Shown here piece by piece: positions 56,506 through 64,000 of a stretch of DNA of 64,000 nt. Origin of the DNA: Bombyx mori (lineage: Eukaryota; Arthropoda; Insecta; Lepidoptera; Bombycidae); NCBI RefSeq assembly GCF_030269925.1, contig NC_085121.1:9379501-9443500 (forward strand), written 5' to 3'. The notes under the pieces are model-generated. The model was not told where the DNA came from and did not search any database. It was given only the letters and a program-made list of their open reading frames with translations. Made by a program: the position numbers and the translations under genes. Position 1 is the stretch's first letter, and each line of letters opens with the position of its first letter.

Positions 56506-57152
56506 TAAGCAATGAATAAAAATAATTTGCGCTAAATCTGTGTGCTAAATAGAACATAACATTAGGTACATTCAGAATATTAATGTCTTTCTGAACTAAG
56601 ATTAGGTATCAGTTTCTTGACTTAGAAACTTGATGGTAATAAGACCTGTTGCAAACAAGAAACCGGTTTTAATGTTATAGCGGATGGTTTAAAATTTTAT
56701 CAGTAACTTAAATTAGAGCTTATTCCAAAGATAACATATAATTAAATAACAATGATTAAATGCCGTATTTCATAACCTCAATGAAGATTTTATTTTGAGA
56801 GAAGTTTTATTGCTAACGATTTTCTACGTTCTGTATCTATAAAACATTCGCTTACATAGCATTTGCAATTTAAACGACTAATTTTAATATTAGAATAAAG
56901 GCTAAGAGAAAAAAAGAAAAAAATACAGTCAGTACTCTGATGATATGAAATATAATAACAAAGTAACGTAGATTTTTATTTGCTGGCAACTACGATATTT
57001 AAAAAAAAAATCGAATAAGTACTGTATAAAATCGATTTTGTACTGTCGTTCCAGCTTAAGCCAATAAAACGCTTAATGACGATATTGTATTTCAAGCACA
57101 ACTGATTAAACATGGCACCTGGACCAATGCCAATGCTATCAGGAAAATAAGA
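56506..57152. other. AT-rich DNA, no gene seen
   Basis: Nothing recognisable. Confidence 0.45.
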
Positions 57153-57335
57153 CTTTTTTTTCTTTATTGCCCTTGTAGGCAGACGAGCATACAGCCCACC
57201 TGATGGTGAGTGGTTACCGTCGCCCATGGACTTCAGCAACGCCAGGGGCAGAGCCAAGCCGCTGCCTACCGTTTAATACTCTCCACAAGCCTCGTTTGAA
57301 GAAGGTCATAGCGCTCTGGACTGTTGAATACTAGA
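57153..57335 (-). mobile_element. LINE 3' end (coding tail plus GTAGGCAGCGG 3' UTR)
   Basis: Poly-T then the reverse complement of the GTAGGCAGCGG body. On its 5' side it continues into AGAGCGCTATGACCTTCTTC and AAACGAGGCTTGTGGAGAG, the end of the LINE reading frame. This copy links the short repeats at 2394, 20039, 22570, 57722 and 61889 to a LINE. Confidence 0.7.
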
Positions 57336-57721
57336 AAAGTTCACAAATCGAATCGTGATTTAGATTTCCATACACTAAAACATTACACGGACACTACATG
57401 TGAACGTTGTTTGCAGGTATAACAAAAAGTTTCATTCAAAAATCATAGATAAACTCTAATGTTTTCAAATATAAAAGAAAGTGACATTAGAGAACGTGAG
57501 AATGAGCTATATAAAAATTTGAAATACAAGGCACCGAGAGCATCGAACGTGATAATGTGCGAACAATAAAACTCGCGTTTGCTTGCAAATGAGAAAGCAT
57601 TATTTTGCAGGGTGCTTTGATATTCGGGAACATGTGAACAAAATAATTGGGAAGGTTTCTGAAGGCGCTCATTGATTTGTACTCCCTGAATTTTTCGAAA
57701 CTTTCAAGAGCAGGACACATT
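57336..57721. other. No gene seen
   Basis: A 99-codon minus-strand frame (57487-57786) enters a repeat and has no recognisable domain. Confidence 0.35.
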
Positions 57722-57840
57722 TTTGATTGCCTTAGAAGGCGGATAAGCAAGCGATTTTCTTGGTAGTGAGCGATCACCCACGCCAATGAATATCAGTAAT
57801 ATGGAGGGGAACAGTCAAGCCGTTTCCTAGCTATGAGGAT
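57722..57840 (-). repeat. LINE 3'-UTR fragment, decayed
   Basis: GATTGCCTTAGAAGGCGGAT, GTGAGCGATCACCCACGCCA and CAAGCCGTTTCCTAGC follow the GTAGGCAGCGG family in reverse complement. Confidence 0.5.
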
Positions 57841-57865
57841 TCCCTTCGAACCTCTTTTGTTACAG

Positions 57866-58302
57866 AATAATAATATATAATAATAAGCCTTTTATTTCCC
57901 GTCTAGAAACCTAAATATTACATGTAAATATTCTCAACCATATATGACTCCCACATTCAGATCCAATTCCATTGCCGTTCACTTTTCCTCGACGGGAGCC
58001 CCTATTTGGGTATAGGCCTCCTCCAGCTTAATCCAATTTTCCCTGTTCCCAGCCTGCCTCATCCACTCCTTCCCAGCGGTGACTATGATATCATCACTCC
58101 ATCGTTTCATAGGTCGCCCTTTCCTTCTTTTCCCATTAGGCCCTTTCCATTTTGTCGCTTCAATTGTCCATCGTTTGTCACTGTAGCGTGCTACGTGGCC
58201 AGCCCATTGCCACTTTAATCTTTTATTGAAGCTTAAGACATCAATTAGTTTTGTCTTTTTTCGTATAAATTCACTTCTTACTTTATCTTTTCTTTTCTTC
58301 TT
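57866..58302 (-). mobile_element. 5'-truncated RTE-like LINE 3' end
   Basis: Coding tail (57979-58302) followed on the minus strand by a short 3' UTR and a TTATTATTATATATTATTAT-type tail near 57866. The boundaries are approximate. Confidence 0.65.
57979..58302 (-). pseudogene. LINE polyprotein C-terminus, still open
   Basis: About 107 codons on the minus strand to TGA at 57979. They read KWQWAGHVARYSDKRWT, then GKRRKGRPMKRWSDDI and EWMRQAGNRENW. These are the conserved WAGH.AR and GRP..RW.DD motifs after the reverse transcriptase domain of RTE-type and similar LINEs. No stop or frameshift is seen in the retained part, but the reverse transcriptase and endonuclease are missing, so the copy is dead on arrival. 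Opposite-strand frames such as 58006-58218 are shadows. Confidence 0.75.
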
Positions 58303-59451
58303 TTGTTATATATAACAATAATAATAACTAACAATAACTGAGAACTGGATCACGCAAATCACGCAAAGTTTGGACCTTCAAGTATATTAATAAGTTCCAT
58401 GTTTTACAATGTTTCTAAACTTATAACCTTAGAAAAATGCCTTTATGATAAGTTTCCAGATTTTTTGAAAATAAAACAAATATAATATTATAATGAAATT
58501 GAGATTCTTATCGAGGATTATGAAATATAAAAATATTACACCAGAAGTAATACAACTACTATATTATATTATAAAAAAAAATCCAATACCCGTATGATTC
58601 TAGAACGTTCCTTGAAAGCGTTTACTTAGTTACTAGATTCGAAATTAATAAAAATTTCATAAACCTATTAAATGTATAATGTAACAATTGAACCTCAATG
58701 AAATCCCAAATGATCGCTAATTTACAAATCGAACGCATTGGCTTTGATTAGATTAGCCCAGAATTATGATTGATAAAGATATAAATCCAATAAGTTCGCT
58801 AAAAAGGAGCCCAGTAATCAGTATCCACACAGTACGTACAGTACGGAGTAACAATTTGCGAAGTGGATAAGTTTCTGCTATAGCGTTACATAATACTGTT
58901 AAGGCTTCATAATCGATCAAAGTTGGCAGTGGATCAGAGTTCTTTTTTACGGAACGAGTCTCTAAGTGTCATAGGCTGTGTCTGGAACTAGTCTCTGAAC
59001 AAATTATAAAGCTTTCAACTTGGGTTGGGTATTTGGTGATATACTTTTTTTCCTGGTATTTCTAAGAGTTCGATTTGGAAACACAATAAACAATTGATTT
59101 TCCGAGTTGTCACATATTTAAATTTTCTGTTATATAAAACATTACGCAATAAATTAGGAAAATAAAGATTTCTCGATTCAAACTATGAATAAGATAATTT
59201 TTAAATAATACACGAACCCATTGTTTGAAATGTCTGGAATAATAAAATTTCACAGAAATAATACATGTAAATTAAAATCTGCATCAACCATTTGTAAATT
59301 TACATAAAATTATATCATAAATTCACTGTTCATCCGTTCATGACGTAAAAAATTCTAAAGTAATAATAGATTTTTTCCCCTGTTAAAGGGCGAGCTAAAA
59401 TTAAAATTAAGAGCTGTAACTTTTTGAAATTGGTGGAATTTTTGGATTTTT
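58303..59451. other. AT-rich DNA, no gene seen
   Basis: Nothing recognisable. Confidence 0.45.
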
Positions 59452-59845
59452 AAGCTATTGCATAGCTTCTATCGCGGGCCTTGAACGCGGCGACTGAATT
59501 AAGAAATTCCGTAACGAAAATAAGCTAACACCCCCACTACGCCTACTATGTAGCTCGCGTTCAACACATTCACACGTTGCGCTTGTGTAGTGTTTGTGAA
59601 TAAGCGCGCGGCGTGACGTCGCACTGCTGCATGCACATCATGAAAAGTCTGACCATCTCTCCCTCGCGCGGTCTAGGTTATGAGTGTGAAGGGGACAGTT
59701 AATGTGCTTTTGTTAAATTTTATAAATATAGCGTGGTCTTATTTTATTGTTGTTTTAATATTAAATTATTATTGTCGATTTATAATTGCATAAGTTGATA
59801 AAATAGTTGAAAAAAAGTTGAAAAAAAGTTGCTATGCAATAGCTT
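59452..59845. mobile_element. Candidate unclassified element, CpG-rich core
   Basis: A perfect 15-bp inverted repeat, AAGCTATTGCATAGC (59452-59466) and its complement (59831-59845), brackets 394 bp. The left half is unusually CpG-rich (about 59470-59690), the right half AT-rich. Each repeat is followed by a similar CTATCGCGG / TACCGCGG block, so the ends also match as imperfect direct repeats. No coding sequence and no clear target duplication. It could be a MITE, or a CpG-rich regulatory region with chance repeats. Confidence 0.35.
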
Positions 59846-60473
59846 TACCGCGGCTGTCTCCGAGTGCCACAAGTGTTTTTTTAATAGATTTAGATTCGAT
59901 TTAGGACTATCGTGAATTTTTTTTCGGACCAACCCTAAATAAGGACCACCCTAAAATATATATTTGTAATGGATATTTTGATCGCAGTAATAAAATTAAA
60001 TACCGTGAACTTTTCATAACCTCTGACAAATTATGTAATTTTTTACAAAATCTATGCGTTTTCGTTGCATTACTTATTAAAGTAACTATTGAGTTATATT
60101 CATTCATCCACATAGTAATTATATCATTTAGCTATCCATCAAATTAAAATGAATAGAACAGTTAACACAATAATTAATAACATACCCAAGTGCCAAGAAT
60201 AATCTATTTAAATTTTCGCCAAATTCGCTGTTTTTAATTTATTGATAATCTTTGTACGAAATAATATTCACCGTTCTATTTTAAAAACGGATGACTCTCT
60301 AGAATATACTCGACTAGAGTATATTATTACAAATCATTTCCTATTTAAAAATAAACGACTAGATATCGTTTATGTCATTGTACAATTTCTATAAAGTTCT
60401 TGCCTTATCGAAAAAGGTCTGTCTATTAAAATATATTGAGATATTTCGCAGCAAGAATTTTTATTTATTTCAG
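59846..60473. other. AT-rich DNA, no gene seen
   Basis: Nothing recognisable before the acceptor at 60473. Confidence 0.45.
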
Positions 60474-60515
60474 TTAGTAGTAGCGGACAACAAGGCCACG
60501 AGGAGACTATAACCG
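60474..60515 (+). CDS. Candidate 42-bp host micro-exon
   Basis: A strong acceptor (TTTTTATTTATTTCAG ending at 60473) opens a locally GC-rich block with a possible donor CCG|GTAGGC at 60516. In phase 1 it reads (V)SSSGQQGHEETIT(G) with no stop. The length is a multiple of three, so including it would keep the frame. Phase 1 is what the candidate start exon at 24861-24943 requires. If the donor is not used, the frame ends at TGA shortly after (60526-60528) and this would be a terminal exon. A minus-strand open frame also covers the block. Confidence 0.3.
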
Positions 60516-60891
60516 GTAGGCCGTACTGAGCTGGAACATTGCCAGCGGCAGCTGCGTTCTTACACATTGTTACGCTGTTTTTCTTAATGTAAGAACACTA
60601 CTTTCCTCTTCATTTGATATCGTATTAAAATTTATAAGAGTGCTCTTGAATATTTTTTGAATTCTCACAAGTTTAAATCGCGGTATGGTGCAGATCCAGT
60701 CAACAAACGTCCGGTGAATATGAATACTTTATAATATTTTATTTAAAAATTTCACAATTGGAGATTAAGTTATAAATTAAAATGAGTAAAGTGCTTTTGG
60801 CCATCGAAAACGTTTTTTTAAAGCAATCGTGTGTCGATTTAATGTGTGGTGTGCATGTATCGGTGTTGGTTCAAATCGAAACACGGCTAGT

Positions 60892-60940
60892 TGACAGATT
60901 AATTATCTTTGTGTGGTGTTTCCACAAAGCCCGTCTGTCA
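60892..60940. other. Short imperfect hairpin
   Basis: TGACAGA ... TCTGTCA form a perfect 7-bp outer stem, and CTTTGTGTGG ... CCACAAAG an inner stem with a 2-base bulge. The 49-bp fold is too short for a typical microRNA precursor. It may be chance or part of a larger structure. Confidence 0.25.
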
Positions 60941-61217
60941 GGTCTCGCATCGCAACAATAAAAACGTCGCACGTTTCTATTGGTTTCGAAACAAGGCTGA
61001 TTGTTTGTCATCTATCGATTTCGTATAGATCGTTTGAGTTGCCACAGGTCGAGTGAATGTTTTTTTAATGAAAATTTAAAAGGTAAATAATGAGCGATGC
61101 TCGATGCGATCTCACGGGTTCCGCTCAATAAACATGTAGTGTATTATCAGTTAAGTCACCTGAAAACTACAAAATTTCTGTATAAGATTCATATTTGGGT
61201 TACGGAAATATGATCGT

Positions 61218-61551
61218 GTATCTGAATTTCGCACTAAGCTCAAGTGGTTACCAATTCGCCTTCGCCGCAATACTCATGTCCTTTCTTTACTATATTGTAC
61301 TCTCCCTAACCCCCATACCCCCACATATCTCAAAGAACGTTTCGAGTTCCTAGGTGATACGCAAATTTTTTCCCTGAGATCATCGGATAGCCTGAGACTG
61401 AAAATGCCGGCTCATTCATCATCATTCTTTGATAATTCATTCACCATTCAGGCGGTTCGATTGTAGAGTGCACTGCTGGATGCAGTGAGAAGTGCTCCGA
61501 CTTTAAACTGTTTTAAAAGAATGTTGAAGGAACACTACTTATATGCTTATA
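61218..61551 (+). pseudogene. CR1/Jockey-like LINE ORF2 C-terminus
   Basis: One + strand frame reads KLKWLPIRLRRNTHVLSLLY, PTYLKERFEFLGD, FTIQAVRL and SAPTLNCFKRMLKEHYL. This is the conserved tail of CR1/Jockey-type LINE ORF2 proteins in moths. A single in-frame TAG at 61464 replaces the usual Trp. The 5' part with endonuclease and reverse transcriptase is absent. The 3' UTR appears to run to AATAAA at 61828 and the following (TC)n. Confidence 0.7.
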
Positions 61552-61838
61552 TAGTGCTGTTTGTTTGCATCATTATCATTTATCATTTCCATACTGTTGA
61601 TTTATTATGTGTATGTAAGTATGTATTGTAATATATGTAAGTATGTAAATTGGTATATAAATCAATTATTTCATATTATATGTAAACGGTATATATCTGT
61701 TTCTTGTATGTATATTTTTTCTATAATAATGTATTGTCTATAGTACACCACAACATACCTGCTATTTTTTTTTTTATATTTTCCAGAACTTCTGTAATTT
61801 CGAATGTAAATTGTGTTTTGGTGTGCAATAAAGTGTAG

Positions 61839-61858
61839 TCTCTCTCTCTCTCTCTCTC
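61839..61858. repeat. (TC)10 microsatellite
   Basis: Ten TC units directly after the CR1/Jockey-like 3' UTR. Confidence 0.9.
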
Positions 61859-61888
61859 AGTTTCAAGATCGGTTTCAAAAAATTTGCA

Positions 61889-62001
61889 GTAGACAGCTGC
61901 TTGGTTTTGCCCCTGGCATTGCTGATGTCTATGAGTCACGGTAACCACTCACCATCAGGTTGGCCGTACGCTCGTCTCTCTACAAGCGCAATAAAAAAAA
62001 C
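61889..62001 (+). repeat. LINE 3'-UTR fragment (GTAGGCAGCGG family)
   Basis: GTAGACAGCTGCTTGGTTTT, CACTCACCATCAGGTTGGCC and CAATAAAAAAAA. More diverged than 22570-22680. Confidence 0.65.
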
Positions 62002-62568
62002 CAAATCAAAGATCGACCAGCAAAGGGGGTCAAGTTTGTCCAGAAAAATAAGAAAAGCCACTGCAGTTCATGCAATATGTATGTAGCCCAAACAAATGTA
62101 GTAAAAAACTGTTAGATTTATTTAAACATAGAACATGATATGCAAGGCAATTGATTATAAAATAGTAATTACATTTTTACATAATTAATCAAAATTCTGA
62201 GAGATACTTTTATAGAAAATGTTTAGTTTTTATTAAGAAGCAACCCAAGATATTCTTTTTACCTTTTAATGTAAATACAGACATTCCATGAAAAATAATA
62301 CGTTTGCTGAAGAAGTACTTTAGTTTAAAACTAAGCGAAGACGATGATTTAATACAATATTATTGTCAGTTTGCCCTCGTTTGTCGGTTGACAAGGGTCG
62401 TTTTGTAACGAGAACTTTAGTTATCAGAGTAGATTTAATGACGACAGAGACATCTGATTATTATTCTCATTACTGCCGACTAACTGAAATGAGAATAAAT
62501 ACTAATACCGGAAGTATGTCTTGAACATACCTTAGATTAGTCAAGCTAGACAATAAATCGGATTATAA
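62002..62568. other. AT-rich DNA, no gene seen
   Basis: Nothing recognisable. Confidence 0.45.
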
Positions 62569-62570
62569 TA

Positions 62571-63837
62571 GGGGTTAAAGTATGAAATTGCCGTTTTATT
62601 GTAATAGGTACTTCGAATTGACATAGAACCTTCATGGTTTGAGATTTTTGAGTGAAACTTTTTTCAAGTTGTACCTATGAAGTTCTTTTTTTAAACAATT
62701 CGACTATCGACTTTCAGTTGTTTTTTTTTATTCAGCTTAGACAAGAAAGATGGATACTTCGAAAATTCGCGTGATTTTTGAATACGAGTTCCGACGTGGA
62801 ACTAACGCTGCAGAAACAGCTCGCAATATCAATGTTGCGTTTGGAGAGGGAACTGCTAATTAACGCACCGTGCGATTTTGGTTTAAACACTTCGTGATGG
62901 AAATTTTTATTTGTAGAACGAACCACGTGGTAGGTCGCCCACACATCTGAATAAAAATGAATTGAAAGAGATGGTGGAAGCCGATCGGAGCCAAAATACC
63001 CAGGAATTAGCGGCATGGTTTAACGTTACCTTATCAACAATATTGACTCTTTTGCGTCAAATCAATAAAATAAAAAATATGAAAAATGTGTGCCTCATGA
63101 TTTGACTGATCTGCAGCAAGAAACGCGTGTTGAAACTTGTGTTGCCTTGTTAAATCGATACAGAAATGAAGGAATACTGGATCGAATTGGGACATGTGAT
63201 GAAAAGTGAATTCTTTATGATAAACGTAAGCGAAAAATGCAATGGCTGACCCCAAGTCAAACGCCGCAATAGTATCCTAAAGCAAAGCTTACCAATAAAA
63301 AGGTAATGGTAGCTGTTTGGTGGTCTCAGCATGGTGTTATTCACTAGTTTTCACTGAACTGGTTAAGCAATAACGGCAGATGTTTACTGTGCCGAACTCC
63401 GAGCAATGATAGCAAAACTTGTAGTGAAACAGCTCGGACTCATGAATCGATCTTCACCATTATTGCTTAATGATAACGCGAAACCTCATACAGCACGAGA
63501 AACCGTTTTAACTAAACAGGAACTGCAATTAGAAACTATTCGTCACTCTCCGTATTCGCCAGACCTTGCTCCAACGGACTACCATTTTTTTCGTGATTTG
63601 GACAATTTTCTATGTGATCAAAAGTTTTCTTCCCAGGAGGTAGTACAAAATGCTTTCACACAGTTTGTAGGATCTAGATCGCCAGAGTTCTATCGGAAAG
63701 GCATAACGACCTTCCTATTAGATGGCAGCAATGTATAGATAATAATGGTAGATATTTTGATTAAATAAATATGTTGAATGAAAGAAAAAAAAAATTAAAT
63801 TTTTCAGTACAAATCGGCAATTTCATACTTTAACCCC
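62571..63837 (+). mobile_element. Complete but inactive mariner element
   Basis: 1267 bp bounded by perfect 23-bp inverted repeats (62571-62593, 63815-63837) that begin GGGGTTAAAGTATGAAATTG. TA lies on each side (62569-62570 and 63838-63839), the mariner target duplication. It encodes a broken D,D34D transposase. The intact ends mean it could still be moved by a transposase supplied elsewhere. Confidence 0.92.
62750..63738 (+). pseudogene. Mariner (D,D34D) transposase, broken
   Basis: Starts MDTSKIRVIFEYEFRRGTNA at 62750, about 180 bp inside the left repeat. A stop replaces a codon after NINVAFGEGTAN, several frameshifts affect the middle, and a stop replaces Trp in the first catalytic block (TCDEK*ILYD). 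The C-terminal third is open (63406-63738) with LNDNAKPHTA and YSPDLAPTDYHFF. The two Asp are 34 residues apart, so all three catalytic Asp codons survive although the frame does not. It differs clearly in sequence from the copy at 6294-7196. Confidence 0.88.
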
Positions 63838-64000
63838 TAATATTAAAAGAAAATTGCAAACTTGATCAGAATGCACAACCTAATCGAGTCAAACAAAGGC
63901 ACATCTCTTAATAGTAATCTCATTCCTATCGCACACCACTATATTTCTTAGCTAAGAGGGGCAACAATGCACTTACTACGCACCCACACATAAATCACTT
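63838..64000. other. Flanking DNA, nothing seen
   Basis: Target TA followed by ordinary AT-rich sequence to the window end. Confidence 0.5.

Noticed and set aside
1..64000. CRISPR arrays, bacterial operons, riboswitches, rRNA genes
   Set aside because: None seen. Spaced repeats here are transposon copies, and the window is eukaryotic nuclear DNA.

Overview
The window reads as nuclear DNA of a silk moth, most likely Bombyx mori or B. mandarina. The background is about 65% A+T. It carries many copies of the Bm1 SINE (tRNA-like 5' part, conserved body, AATAAA-like tail), a Dong-type R4-clade non-LTR retrotransposon inserted in a TAA microsatellite, several short non-autonomous Helitrons, mariner relatives, and 3' tails of RTE, Jockey/CR1 and R1-like LINEs. 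No complete host gene can be supported. The stretch looks like intergenic DNA or very long introns filled with transposable elements.

Layout: 0.9-1.1 kb is a CpG-rich, promoter-like patch. 1.8-4.5 kb holds two Helitrons, LINE tails and a local duplication. 6.3-7.4 kb is a decayed D,D34D mariner. 7.9-8.7 kb has two Bm1 copies. 10.9-11.1 kb is a possible terminal exon with a poly(A) signal. 12.0-13.9 kb holds a 276-bp MITE, a Helitron and an R1-like LINE tail with target duplications. 15-25 kb contains repeat fragments, a second MITE, a LINE tail whose 5' end has expanded into six 23-bp repeats, a Jockey fragment, a LINE end split by Bm1, and two Helitrons. At 24.86 kb is a well-formed candidate exon with a start codon. 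25-31 kb is mostly plain AT-rich DNA with Bm1 copies. 31-44 kb holds Helitrons (one nested in another), RTE tails, Bm1 copies and a 194-bp tandem duplication.

From 45.9 to 47.6 kb a D,D37D Tc1/mariner element sits inside an old Bm1, followed by a full-length Bm1. The standout is 49.44-53.56 kb: an apparently intact Dong element with an uninterrupted 1298-codon ORF (Myb-like region, reverse transcriptase, CCHC knuckle, restriction-like endonuclease). At 54.1-54.9 kb a GC-rich 534-bp insertion splits another Bm1. At 55.7-56.2 kb an RTE tail lies in a 169-bp tandem duplication. The right end has an RTE coding tail (58 kb), an unclassified CpG-rich element (59.5 kb), a second candidate host micro-exon (60.47 kb), a CR1/Jockey tail (61.2 kb), and a mariner with both terminal repeats but a dead transposase (62.57-63.84 kb).

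Most elements are dead or cannot move by themselves. Dong is the only one that could encode its own machinery. The two candidate exons at 24.86 and 60.47 kb are phase-compatible on the + strand and may belong to one host gene with a very large intron; this is inference.
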